Positions 37,133-48,082 of a DNA stretch of 64,000 nt are shown here, in pieces. The translations under genes were made by a program, and so were the position numbers. Each line of letters starts with the position of its first letter. Positions within the stretch are counted from its first letter, which is position 1. The notes beneath the pieces are model-generated. The model did not search any database. It worked only from the letters and a program-made list of their open reading frames with translations, and was not told the origin of the DNA. The DNA comes from Nymphalis io (lineage: Eukaryota; Arthropoda; Insecta; Lepidoptera; Nymphalidae). The stretch is taken from positions 11,594,001 to 11,658,000 of the forward strand of contig NC_065906.1 in the NCBI RefSeq assembly GCF_905147045.1. The letters run 5' to 3'.

Positions 37133-37289
37133 GTAAGACAGTTCCGTGACCTCACTCGACCGATGCCATACCATCACGACTCTGTCGAAAGCGCACTGAA
37201 GTTCTGTCGAACTATACCGGAGTCAAATTCACAACCTTGGTGCGCCTTTCGTTCCACGGAGTGTCCGTACGATTGACCTGATGCAACAT
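37133..37289 (-). repeat. Direct repeat 2 (candidate LTR part)
   Basis: Second copy of the 35103-35289 repeat, same orientation, about 2.03 kb apart, lacking roughly 30 bp present in the first. Shares gttccgtgacctcac, gtcgaaagcgcactgaagtt and gtgtccgtacgattgacc. Confidence 0.7.
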
Positions 37290-37927
37290 ATACATATTGT
37301 TAATTTAATGTAATAAACATTGTTGTATCGAATCATATAAAAGTTTCTTGTTACTTAGAAAGACGTCACGATTGACGACTGCTCTCCGACTACGATACTA
37401 TATACGATGGGATACGATTATATTGATACCTCGTTTTATGTTTCATATTCGTCATCAATATGAGTAATATGCATACTTTGTATGCGATATGCGTATTTAG
37501 AAATATGTAATAAAAATGATTAAATCAAATAATTTCTGGATACAGTGCATTGATACGGAGCCATCGAGATTTGTTCGATATTGCAAATTTTCAGCGCCAG
37601 AATTTTACTACTAAGCACGACCTGTCGCCAGAAAATTCATGGGCTTCTTTTTAATAACGTCCAATAAAATATATTTATTACTCTTAATAAATTCTGAGCT
37701 CTGCAGTTGGAAAATATCAATACAAGTTATCGAAAGTAAAGAAATGTTTTATTTTAATATTTATATAACTTTTTCAAAAATAAAATAATATTTGTAATGT
37801 ATTTTAATCAAATATTTTTTTTTGAGTAAGTAATTAGAAGACTCCTAACCAATAGTTATTTTAATATATTATATAGTAATCATGAAATAAGAAATGTACA
37901 AATACATACATACTTAGTAAGTATAAT
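37290..37927. other. AT-rich spacer
   Basis: Nothing recognisable between the LTR-like remnant and the SINE-A fragment. Confidence 0.6.
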
Positions 37928-38023
37928 GTGAGCCAATGTAATTAAAAGCACGACGGACATAACATCTTAGCCGTCAAGTGGCGACAAGCGGATAGTTAAT
38001 ATTTCTAATAATGCCGAGATTTG
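37928..38023 (+). mobile_element. Diverged SINE-A internal fragment
   Basis: The phrases gtgagccaatgtaatta, agcacgacggacataacatctta and gccgtcaagtggcg follow the SINE-A middle section with many changes; both ends are missing. Confidence 0.7.
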
Positions 38024-38538
38024 CAGATAGTTACTGATGAAACGATAACTGATGAAAAGCGTGCTATAAATTCCTTACATCAAATATTATCATTTTTTGT
38101 AATCTTTATAGACATATTCTTGGCCACTTACTGAATTCCGATGACTCGACCTAAAGCTGACTCAAATAACATGTGATTCCAAACAACATCGTGTATGCAT
38201 CGAGCATAAATTCCACGGAACAGCCCTCCCGCACTGATACATGCACATACGAGTCCGCCCATTCAAATAAATATTTATACGTATCGCTACACGACTGTTT
38301 GTGTGTTTTTTACGCATCAGAGCATTCTAAATGGTATTGTAATTTACGTTTCCCAATCAACTCGTGCTTTTTTAATATTACAATTTTAAATGTGATTGTT
38401 TTCATAGTCGCAACGAGTGATTAATTCAGCGATGTTGTGTGTTGAATCATTATTATTGTTGTTGTTAACATTTTGCTTTAGATAACAATGTTGATGTTAC
38501 AGTAATAAAATAGTAGTTTCATGTATTTTATAATAGAT
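38024..38538. other. AT-rich spacer
   Basis: No supportable feature. Confidence 0.6.
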
Positions 38539-38605
38539 GAGGAGCCATGATGGCCTAGTGGGCAAAAAACGTAAATTTTAACCGATGGTTCATAGTTCTG
38601 ATGAT
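38539..38605 (+). mobile_element. SINE-B head fragment
   Basis: The text gagccatgatggcctagtggg (A-box region), taaccgatggttcatagttc and then unrelated sequence is a tRNA-like SINE-B head with a broken B box. The body is absent. Confidence 0.6.
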
Positions 38606-38686
38606 GCTTTTATATTAATTTTAGTTTTAAAAGTGTCCAGCCGTGTGTATTACAGTCATACAGAAAAAAGTATTTGAACCTTTTAT

Positions 38687-40950
38687 CATCATCATCACCC
38701 TTTTCACGTCCACTGCTGGACATATGTCTCTCCAATGACACGCCACTAAGCTCGATTTTCAGCTCTTAATCTCCAACCGCCGCCAGCCACCTTGCGTATA
38801 TCGTCACTCCACCTAGCTGGAGGGCGTCCTATGCTACGTTTGCCAAGGCGAACTCCAAAACGCGTCCACTCCAACGGTCGTCGGTTCTGCGACATATGTG
38901 TCCAGCCCACTGCCACTTTAGCTTACTAATCCATTGGGCTATGTCAATAACCTTGGTTCTCTGTCGGATCACCACATTTGGGATTAGATCCTTCAGAGAA
39001 ACTCCGAGCATAGCCCTCTCCACAGCTCGCTGAGCGATCTTAAAATGGTGGACCAAACGCACTGTCAGTGTCCACGTCTCAGCTCCGTAGGCCATAACCG
39101 GTAAGACGCACTCGTTGAAGACTTTTGTCTTCAAGTATTGCGGTATTCGTGACGAAAAGATTTGACCGAGTTTTCTATACGCTGCCCAGCCCAGTTGTAC
39201 TCTTCTTCGTGCTTCCCCCTCGAAGTTGTTTCGACCCAACTGCAAAGTTTGCCCAAGGTACACATACTCCTGAACAACTTCCAGAGGAACTCCGTTAAGA
39301 GCTATTGGTTCCGGACTGACGTGTTTGTTGAACATTATCTTGGTTTTTTCCAAGTTCATCCGGAGACCAATTCGAGCAGAAGAATCAGCCAGGCTGCTCA
39401 GCATATATTGCATGTCCTGCACGGTTTCTGCCACGAAGACGATATCGTCTGCAAATCTCAAGTACGAAAGGTACTCGCCGTTTATGTTTATGCCCCGCCC
39501 TTCCCAGTGCAGCGTCTTGAACATATCCTCTAATGCATTAGTGAACTGGTGGTAGGGCTTTGTGCAAGCTCGTCTGGGTAGGTACCACCCACTCATCAGA
39601 TATTCTACCGCAAAAAAGCAATACTTGATATTGTTGTGTTCCGGTTTGAAGGGTGAGTGAGCCAGTGTAATTACAGGCACAAGGGACATAAAATCTTAGT
39701 TCCCAAGGTTGGTGGCGCATTGGCTATAAGCGATGGTTGACATTTCTTACAATGCCAATGTCTAAGGGCGTTTGGTGACCACTTACTATCAGGTGGCCCA
39801 TATGCTCGTCCACCTTCCTATTCTATAAAAAAAAAGAACAATTTCGGTGAAATGACATCCCCTTGTCTCACTCCTCGATGCAAGAGGATAGAGTCAGACT
39901 GCTGATTCTGTACTTTGACGGTCATAACAGCAGCGTCATGCAGGCCTTTCAGCACTTGGATGTATCGCCAATCGATTTGGCACCGTTGTAAGGACTCCAG
40001 AACAGACCAGGTCTCAATAGAGTCAAAAGCCTTCTCATAGTCCACAAATGCTAAGCACAGGGGCTGATTATACTCTTCGGTCTTCTGTATAATCTGCCGC
40101 ACTAAATGTGGTCTATGGTTCCGTACCCTCTTCGAAATCCGGCCTGTTCCGGGGGTGAAACTCGTCAAGTCTTCGCGTGAAACGATTCGTGATGACCCTA
40201 GAAAACAGCTTATAGACATGGCTCAAGAGGGAAATAGGTCTGTAGTTCTTCAAAAAGGTTTTGTCTCCCTTTTTGAAGAACATTACGACAACATTCTTGC
40301 TCCATGCCTTTGGAGTTCTCCCCGAGAATATGACAGAATTAAATATTCGTTGGAGCTGCGCTAGTAAAGGTTTTCCAGCTGCCTTTAGTAGCTTCGTCGT
40401 AATTCCATCTTCCCCGGGGGCTTTTCCATTTTCAAGCTGCCCCAAAGCCATCACGATTTTGTCTTGGCTTACTTCTGGCAACTCTTCTGTGAAGGGGGCT
40501 AAAGTGGCTTTAGGATCCCCAGGGTCGGGTTGAGGACGAGGCGCTACTGATGTTTATAATTTACCGTAGAAGTCCTGAACTTCCTTAAGAAACTCGAGCT
40601 TGAACAAAGACTTTCGACCCCCGATTTTGCTCAATCGCTTCTTTTATAGAGCGTGTATTGGAGTTTCGGAGGTCGCGTCTTACTAGCTTTGATATTTGTT
40701 TATTAAGATCTGACGACGTGACTATAGGGTTTTCACGTCGTTTTCGCATTAGCTCTAGAGACTCTCCCGAAAGTTTGGTCCACTTGCCGGTGTTTTGCGC
40801 TGGATAGAATTTCGTCCCCTCGTCCCTAAGGATACTCACCACTTGGTCGAGTTCTTAGTTGATGTCAACGTCAGTGTTGGTTTCCAAGGCAGCGAATCGG
40901 TTTTCCAGTTTTAACTGAAATGTACTATACTCCACGGCTTGGAGCACGGC
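38687..40950 (-). pseudogene. RTE reverse transcriptase pseudogene
   Basis: Blocks on the minus strand, in order: a linker segment (40842-40585, ELMRKRRE), the start of the reverse transcriptase (40481-40113, NGKAPGEDG and FFKKGDKT), the central palm (40219-39818, FVDYEKAFDS and RRGVRQGDVISP), a SINE-A interruption, then FADD and the C-terminal part (39546-38829, KWQWAGHICRR). Frame changes occur near 40500-40585 and at about 40140, and a stop lies near 40850. The catalytic YVD-equivalent and FADD motifs are kept, but the protein cannot be made. The frame across the SINE is restored exactly if the SINE and one TSD copy are removed, so the SINE came later than the main insertion. Confidence 0.92.
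39547..39835 (+). mobile_element. SINE-A inserted into RTE copy 2 (TSD GAAC)
   Basis: Complete SINE-A from tggtggtagggctttgtgc to an A-run of 9, flanked by GAAC at 39543-39546 and 39836-39839. The insertion splits the reverse-transcriptase codons between KLF and TNAL. Confidence 0.95.
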
Positions 40951-40963
40951 TTGAACCTTTTAT

Positions 40964-43274
40964 ATGAAAGCTATATATTACTACTACTATATATGTCATC
41001 AGTCGGCTAGTATATATTTGAAGAACTAGTTATTCCCGGTGACTCCTTCCGTATCATTATTTCTATAAAAATCTTAACATACTATAAATATTTATGTCCT
41101 TATATCAGTTCCAGGTTCCAGATCTATGTCAAATTGCATTATGAATGGTTTTGTAGTGTAGTTATTGTAACAAACGTACAGAGCTATTTTGCATGTATAA
41201 TGGAAGTATAGAGTAATGAATAATCTTGTTGGCGGTTATCTGTGGGCTTCAGGCGTAAAACAGACGTCAGACAGGCAGGAGACGAGTTGGCAGCGGCAAT
41301 CTTTAGCTTAATTCCTCTATTCAAATATTTTGTAGTCATTACGATCATTGTAATAAAAACTTTTCTAATGATTTATGTTCTTAGTTGTTAATAAATATTT
41401 GTACTGCCGCAAAATAATAAAGAATATATTCTTTACCGTGCAATCTTATTACACCACTGTTACAACATTATTGTATTGTATTTACAAGATATAGGTGTTT
41501 ATAAAGCATTATATTGTAATAAAAATGTTGTTGTTAATCGATGGAAAGTAATCCAGACGACGTAAAACTTTAACATTTTTATTTTACTTTGGACAAAAAC
41601 TCGCCCCGACTAACACACTGATAGTCATAGAACGCTTAAACATCCTTTAATTAACGCTTTGATGTCTATGATATTCTAAGAACGCTGTTCAGGTTTTTTT
41701 ATGCGGACGACATTCTTTTAACGATTTTATAATTATGGACTCCGGACTATAGACAACTCCGGCTTCGCTTGTGTTGTGGCGGCGATATGTCGTCATTAAG
41801 AATATTTTAAAAGTTACATTAAATTGTACTGAAAACTTCTCGCATGCTGTTGTAGTAGCTCGGCCACATTCATTTTCAATTCACACACAGTTATGGCTCA
41901 AAGTTGTTTTTGTCTCTTGTGTCAGTAATTGCAGTAAAAAATAGAATTTACATTTCATGATAGAATCGATAGTTGAGTGATATCTCGCATGTATGCTTAA
42001 ACTGGATACATAGCAGTAGGTACATAATATATCGCATGGAAAAATATATTCTTGGTATTACTTAATCAAAAAGTCATCCTATTGAAGAGCAATGTAACAA
42101 TGGCAATTGTTTAAAGTTGACAAGCTGGCTGGTCGGTTTCGAGTACCTACGATGTTGTTGTTAAGCCCGCATCAATTAGCTTTAAGTTCATCGACCTTAT
42201 AACCGTGATTTCTATCAGCAACGCGGGTTCGATTCCCTGCCTTTACGAGCATTAAGCGCATCTAACGACTGGCGTCAGATTACGGAGCTGAGTAAAACAA
42301 TAGCGTATGATGTGATCGTAAAAAATCGCTATAAACTTGAAATTGAAGGAAAACAGCAATAAAACCCGCTGAGCTGATTCAATATGAATATAAATCAAAT
42401 ACAAAAATAAGTAAGACTCAATACAAACCTATGAAAAGGTGATTGTATACACATTTAAGAAAAAGACTAAATAATAGTTACTCGCCGGTTCTTCTCGGCA
42501 AAATCTACATTTTACTAGTTCGGTGGTAACTTTACATTCGAGTTAATCTTGTGACATAACCTTCCTTTAGGAGACTACTGAGTAAAGTATATTTTAATTC
42601 TGTTCCGCTTCCGAAAGTATTATTAAATATACAAACGACACTACACAGTACACATACAACCTAAAACAGATGGTTTATTAGAACATGAACATTAGTAATC
42701 CTCTCATGAATAGTTCTTAGTAACTGACGATAAGTTTTGTTGAACGAAGATCTGTTCCAATGTTAATATTATCCATATAGGAATATTTCCTAGAAAAAAT
42801 ATATTATAAAAACATTAAAATTAATTATTAAAGCCGTACTATAATTTTAAGCATAATCATATAAAATTAACTTGTCAGGGAGAAGTTTATATGAAGTTAG
42901 CTTAGACAAATGACCAGATGTACCCAAGTATAATAAAATGACATTGTATGATTTGAAACAACATTAGGAGAGAATTTATTCCATTTATATACAACATGGC
43001 GGGCTGGTGGATGCGTTTGGAGCCTCAATGATTTCTTATGATAATAAAAATATACATGATTTTAATGGAAACATTTATACAATTAAAATATAATTTATAC
43101 ACGATTACAATGTCTTTTGAAAGTAATCAAATTACAAGGGCCCTTCATGTTGTTTGACATAAATATTATTAATATTGCTTTTTTAATATATATTATTGAT
43201 TTAGCATTTTAATTAGAACGAAGTTTACAAGTTTTTATTAGGAACACACGGAAATAATATGTTAACATCTAGTA
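40964..43274. other. Noncoding stretch with a weak tRNA-like relic
   Basis: AT-rich with no convincing gene. Around 42170-42250 a perfect B-box sequence (ggttcgattcc at 42226-42236, between cgc and ctgc) follows weak A-box-like sequence (attagctttaagttcatcg). No cloverleaf can be drawn, so it is at most a SINE-head relic. Confidence 0.5.
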
Positions 43275-44103
43275 TTCTTTTTTTTAAATAAAACAAGACA
43301 TATACGTCACTAAGTATATTCATTTTTGTAAACCACATTGTAACATTATACATTAATACAATCAATCATCAATCAATCAATCAACAGCCAATCGTTGTCC
43401 ACTGCTGAACATAGGCCTCTCCCAAGGTGCGCCAAAGCTCCCTGTCCTCCGCCTTCCGCATCCAGTTGGTGCCCGCCACCTTCTTAAGGTCGTCAGTCCA
43501 CCTGGCTGGAGGGCGCCCTACGCTGCGCTTGCCGATTCGCGGTCTCCACTCTAGGACTCGTCTGCTCCAACGGCCATCGGTCCTACGACATACGTGACCA
43601 GCCCACTGCCACTTCAGCCTGCTAATTTTGCAAGCTATGTCGGTGACTCCGGTTCTTTTCCGGATAATCTCATTTCTGATCTTATCCTTCAAAGATACTC
43701 CGAGCATAGCTCGCTCCATAGCACGCTGAGCGACTTTGAATTTGTGGACTAGTCCCGCAGTTAGTGTCCACGTTTCGGCACCGTATGTCATGGCAGGTAA
43801 GACGCATTGGTTGAAGACTTTCGTCTTCAAACATTGCGGTATAGACGACTTGATACATTAATACAGTGAATATATAAATAGTACAATAACATCACCTTTA
43901 GTCGATTTTGCTACCAATGCACCAAACGAACTGAGAGCAAATCAATTTACACCGCCCTTTTTAAAACACTTAACCCTACTTTAAATTATAATTTATTCGA
44001 CTACCCGTCTTGTTGATTTTCTTACATTTTAATAAAAATACTCAAATCAAAACCATATTTATGTAAATCATACCTTTCTTAAAATTACATAGCTTACAAC
44101 ACG
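43275..44103 (-). repeat. Inverted duplication, arm B (split by RTE copy 3)
   Basis: Reverse complement of 2009-2330 on both sides of the RTE insertion: 43275-43360 matches about 2245-2330 and 43853-44103 matches about 2009-2258. The match stops near the same points on both sides, about 41-42 kb from its partner. The donor-like aaggtgag of arm A is aaggtgat here. Confidence 0.75.
43348..43865 (-). mobile_element. RTE copy 3: short, 5'-truncated, very young, 13-bp TSD
   Basis: ATACATTAATACA at 43348-43360 and 43853-43865 flanks a 492-bp insert (43361-43852). It carries the last 149 codons or so of the RTE ORF (about 43381-43827), identical in protein to copy 1, and a (TCAA)n-type tail. By eye only two nucleotides differ from copy 1, both synonymous. 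The 5' end corresponds to position 31432 of copy 1. The ORF lacks endonuclease and polymerase domains and is not functional. Confidence 0.95.
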
Positions 44104-45998
44104 TCCATCCTGACAAACTTCTCACGTCCTCGTGAGCTAAATTATCAAAAATATCTATTACATATTTATCTTTAATATTGTTTAACTATAAACACAGTTT
44201 GAAAATTATACAAAATCAATTAAGTACAGCTTAAACTATATAAAAAAAGAACAACGTTACTCAAATGTTAAAGTACATATATCAAACTAAATCACATATG
44301 GATCATACCTTTCTTTAAATTACATAGCTTACAAATAGTACTTAAAATACTTTTAAAACCATATCTAATTAATTCAGCCCGGAAGACGGTTATACTTTAA
44401 TATTAAGTTATAATTATCTCAGTAATTACAGCACAAAAAATACTGTTAAAATATACTGGAGTTTCATAGTAAACAAGAAAGCGATTAAATTAGTATTATT
44501 AGTACCTGTAAACGATAAACAGGCAAAGGGTATTATTGTCCTCAGTTTGTCCATCCCTTTTTTTTGTTTTGTAGCTACTGGCGAACTTTAGCTAGTAGAT
44601 ATTATCAATAAAATTAGAATTAACAGTAGAAAAAAAAAACATTAAATACGTTGAACAAACCAAGTGACAATTCCTCCATTGATGTCGTGGGTAATACCCA
44701 CTCGTGCAAGGGCTCGGGTCGAGCCGCAGCTGAAAGCTGTGTTCGATGAAATGTTTTAATTATATTAATATAGTATTATTATAAATAATATTTATGAATA
44801 TTGTTGTGTATTTGAAAAGAACAAAGTTGTAACTACCCTAATTTTATTTATGAACCTCATAGCGAAATACAGTTTAGTAAAAGTGCATTATAGATATCTA
44901 ACAGTGCTTGCTACACCCACGCCACAAATTTGCTACGGCTACAAAGTAACGCGTATAATGAGTGTACAGCCAACATAGCAGTCGAGGAAGCCGAAGTAAT
45001 TACAGGGTTATTGCACGAGTACAAAAAGATACCCAATATTAGGGTCGTTTAAATTAATATCTGCACCGACTCCTTAACGCAGCGTGTAATTAAAAGGATT
45101 TCAAGTTGGAAAACTAGTGTCTATATATTTGTTTCATAACGACTCGCTTCAATTAACCTTTGTGTGCATTTTTTGCTCCTCTAGGAATCGAAGAGCACAG
45201 CGCGCACTCGCCGCTGATAACAGCTTCATTTTATATCCCCTATAAAGCGATTTGCATTTTTTAACTACTGCCACACCTAATTGATACTCAGCAGCTACCT
45301 CACTCAGTAGCATTAGTATTTCACATATCTATGTAAACTCATCGCAATGTGGCTCACAAGGAGTTCATACGACTGATTTAAAATATAATGTTTATTTTTC
45401 TATACAACCGTAGCTTAAAGTGATAAGGCTGTCTCGAGACGTGATTTTATCGCAGCTATTCGAATTTCTAGAAATATACAAACTTTTATTGTATGCCGCC
45501 GTTGCAATTTGACCTTTATCCTTAACGAGATAAAAGTTGTAAAATGTGAGGACTTAGGTAGGCTACGAGCGTAGTTTAAAAGCTTTTGAAGCAAAAGTAT
45601 AGAAAGAGAATTTTAGAAGTGCCGTTTCCTCTTTTATACGTACAGTTCGGTACATAATCTCATTGCACGCTGTCTACGCTTAAGATCCGTTTAACCAATA
45701 ACAGTGTTATAGTTTCTGTTTGTAATTCTATTTAGGGACTGAGTTCAATTTCACTCTATACATATTTGATATTTTTTATTTATTAACTAACTCCTTTCAA
45801 AGACATTTTTGTAACACTATTTGTTTATGATGTTTTTTACCAATAAATAAACACACACGCACATCACGCATAGCTTATAACTTATATCTAAATACTATAA
45901 AAACAAACCCGCATTCTACTTGAGGAATTTTTATACCGATAATAACAAGTTATGCAAAACCACTTTGGCTTTCTACGGTGACGCCTGCGACGCGTCCC
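44104..45998. other. Noncoding stretch with a 36-bp direct repeat
   Basis: atcatacctttctt(t)aaaattacatagcttacaa occurs at about 44069-44104 (end of arm B) and again at about 44304-44338. Otherwise AT-rich, with no gene recognised. Confidence 0.55.
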
Positions 45999-46071
45999 CG
46001 GTGACGGCGCGGTGCCGGCGCGGTGACGGCGCGTTGACGGCGCGGTGACGGCGCAGTGGCGGCGCGGTGAC
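45999..46071. repeat. CpG-rich minisatellite, 11-bp unit, about 6.6 copies
   Basis: Units start at 45999, 46010, 46021, 46032, 46043, 46054 and 46065 (partial). Consensus CGGTGACGGCG; three units are perfect and three have one or two changes. Each unit carries three CpGs, in an AT-rich setting. The arginine-rich minus-strand frame across it is an artefact. Confidence 0.95.
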
Positions 46072-47408
46072 AATTACTATACCCGCACATTGTACATTTT
46101 AATAGACATTAATATTAATTAGAATCTACAATGTGTCATACAGAATTCATTTCTGTGTTAGCAGTTCATGCGCTGTATATCTTGCATTATTTATTAATAA
46201 GAGTACGCACAAAAAAATGAGGAGTGGGCCGGACAATATGGTCGGATAACTTAATAACTTGAATTTGATTGAATAATATGAACTTAGTGTCTTCGACCAC
46301 AGTGGGTAATCTTAAGGTGTAACGGAATACATTTTCTTGCGCAAATATGTAGCCCCATTATCCCTTCTTTCTCATAATCCGGCAGACCCAATAAGTTTCT
46401 CTGATCCATCCGGAGTATAAGTATGTATACTCGTATTACATGTAACATGACAGACAGGCCGAAGCTAAGTGTTATTTTAAATGTGTCTGCCTGTCCACTT
46501 CAAAACTACAGGACGAGTTTTAATGAAGTTGATACGAATATATAACTGACGTAAGTAGTAGACTACATATTTATAAAGTCCTCGCGAGTTAGGTATCAAG
46601 CATAGTCACAGTAGATACAAATTGGGGCATATGGCAATTTCAGAGCACATAGTATTATGTAAGTCGGCGTGCCGTCCACCGCGCGCCAGTAGCGACGTCG
46701 CTCATGTGCACTAACTCCGAATTGCTCTGATAACCGCTGGCGATGAGACGGATCCAGACGAGCTGTCGTGATTGTAAACACGACACATGGCTGTGCGTGA
46801 CGCGTCATGAAATTTACTTTGTAATGCTAATGAGCTGCAGACTAATATTTGCCGAACGCTTCGAGTTGTGAAAGTCGCAGGTTCGATCTTGATGATCCGG
46901 TGTTGTCGTGTCTGAGCCAAGTCATAGCGTTAGTAAATATAGTATTTATTTTGTCTAGTATAGTGTGTGGTCGAAATAAAGAGCTATAATAAAGAGTTTA
47001 CGTATAAATAAAGGAACGTAAACGATGAAGTTTCAGGGTGGTGTTGGATTACAGCCCCTTCGACTGTTTATGATTGGGAAAATAGAGACACCCGAGTTTG
47101 TGCATACGACCTGCGACCGTGTCACGAAGCACATTTGCCAATTGTAGATGCTTCTAATTAATTATAATACTAGATACCTCAAAACGCAACTTACATTTCA
47201 GGCAGTTAGCAATAAGTTACTCGTATATACATCAAATTATGTATGAAATGAATATATATCAAAAACTTATGTTAGAAAATCAACAGTTTGATCAATAAAT
47301 AAATAAAATTACGACATAACATAAAGTTTTGTCATTATTTATTTATTATTAAAATATGATCAAATCTTTAATGAAAGTTACTGAACAATATCTCGTGTTA
47401 TTGGTTTA
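46072..47408. other. Noncoding stretch
   Basis: Some sequence near 46440-46520 (agacaggccgaagct, gtctgcctgtcc) resembles tails of lepidopteran repeats. A B-box-like ggttcgatctt lies at 46880. Neither can be assigned. No gene recognised. Confidence 0.5.
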
Positions 47409-47675
47409 TTAACATTCACCGAGCGCCTGTCGCGGTGCGAGTCGCGCAGGCGCTGCCTCCAATAGCGTCCACATGGCTTTACGATTTTTTATCGATTTAA
47501 CTAGAATACCCTCGTCTAGAAGTTCCTTGAAGCGGCCCGCGCCTCTATTTATACGATTACGGTGAAACGTTATGCTCTCTTGAAGCCACACAGTTTGTTT
47601 GTATACCTCCAGGACAGGACAAATCGCTTGCGTCGTTAATATATTGTCGGTGTAATATTTATATTGTTGTTTACT
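47409..47675 (-). CDS. Candidate terminal coding exon, function unknown
   Basis: On the minus strand a frame is open from 47675 (after a stop at 47676-47678) to a TAA at 47409-47411, about 89 codons. It has no ATG before the middle, so if real it is an exon with its start elsewhere. The translation is balanced and protein-like: CPVLEVYKQTVWLQES near the start, then RGAGRFKELLDEGILVK, ending in an alanine- and arginine-rich tail. AATAAA overlaps the stop codon (gttAATAAAcc), fitting a last exon. Possible acceptor AGs lie upstream of 47630, but the pyrimidine tract is poor. I recognise no family; a decayed transposon exon or a chance frame remain possible. Confidence 0.3.
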   Translation of the reverse strand, partial: SKQQYKYYTDNILTTQAICPVLEVYKQTVWLQESITFHRNRINRGAGRFKELLDEGILVKSIKNRKAMWTLLEAAPARLAPRQALGEC

Positions 47676-47718
47676 TCACAAAAACTACTTTAAATGTTTT
47701 ATGTCACTCCACACACTT

Positions 47719-47737
47719 TATATATATATATATATAT
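47719..47737. repeat. (TA)n microsatellite
   Basis: About nine TA units just upstream (minus-strand sense) of the candidate exon. Confidence 0.9.
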
Positions 47738-47791
47738 TTATAAGTTACACAAGCGCTGTTGTTTGTTTATGACAAAAAGTAATAGCTGCTC

Positions 47792-48082
47792 TTTTTTATT
47801 TATAGAATAGGAAGGCGGACGAGCATATGGGCCACCTGATGGTAAGTGGTCACCAACGCCCATAACCATTGGCATTGTAAGAAATGTTAACCATCGCTTA
47901 CATCACCAATGCGCCACTAACCTTGGAAACTAAGATTATCCCCCTTGTGCCTTTAATTACACTGGCTCGCTTACCCTTCAAGCCGGAACACAACAATACC
48001 AAGTACTGCTGTTTTGCGGTAGAATATCTGATGAGTGGGTTGTACCTACCCAGACGAGCTTGCACAAAGCTCTACCACCAGT
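47792..48082 (-). mobile_element. SINE-A copy, full length
   Basis: Runs from cttttttatttatagaatagg (complement of tail) to ctaccaccagt with moderate divergence. No clear TSD seen. Confidence 0.92.

Larger units (their letters stand above)
35103..37289 (-). mobile_element. Decayed LTR-retrotransposon-like element
   Basis: Two direct repeats (35103-35289 and 37133-37289) flank a minus-strand gag-like fragment (about 36370-36570) and further coding-like debris (36200-36340, broken by stops). A SINE-B has inserted at 35744-36043. No protease, reverse transcriptase or integrase is visible and repeat ends are unclear, so the interior has been largely lost. The repeat-gag-repeat order on one strand is the basis for the call; a segmental duplication of unrelated sequence is the alternative. 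Confidence 0.4.
38674..40963 (-). mobile_element. RTE copy 2: 5'-truncated, old, with 13-bp TSD
   Basis: TTGAACCTTTTAT at 38674-38686 and 40951-40963 flanks the insert (38687-40950). The 3' end is a short (ATC)n tract on the plus strand. After removing the nested SINE-A (39547-39835 plus one GAAC) the element is about 1.97 kb. It starts in the linker before the reverse transcriptase, so the endonuclease was never copied. Sequence divergence from copy 1 places it in another RTE subfamily. Confidence 0.93.

Noticed and set aside
40245..40281. 14-bp inverted repeat in RTE copy 2
   Set aside because: It is inherent in the coding of the conserved FFKKGDKT-FLKNYR segment, and the full RTE copy has a similar weaker repeat at the same place; not a separate structure.
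42170..42250. tRNA gene with perfect B box ggttcgattcc
   Set aside because: No acceptor or D-arm pairing can be drawn and the A box is weak; probably a SINE-head relic.
43381..43830. A 149-codon minus-strand gene
   Set aside because: It is the C-terminal end of the RTE protein in a 5'-truncated copy flanked by TSDs.
45888..46073. Arginine-rich minus-strand frame of 61 codons
   Set aside because: It is the translation of the CGGTGACGGCG minisatellite plus AT-rich flank.
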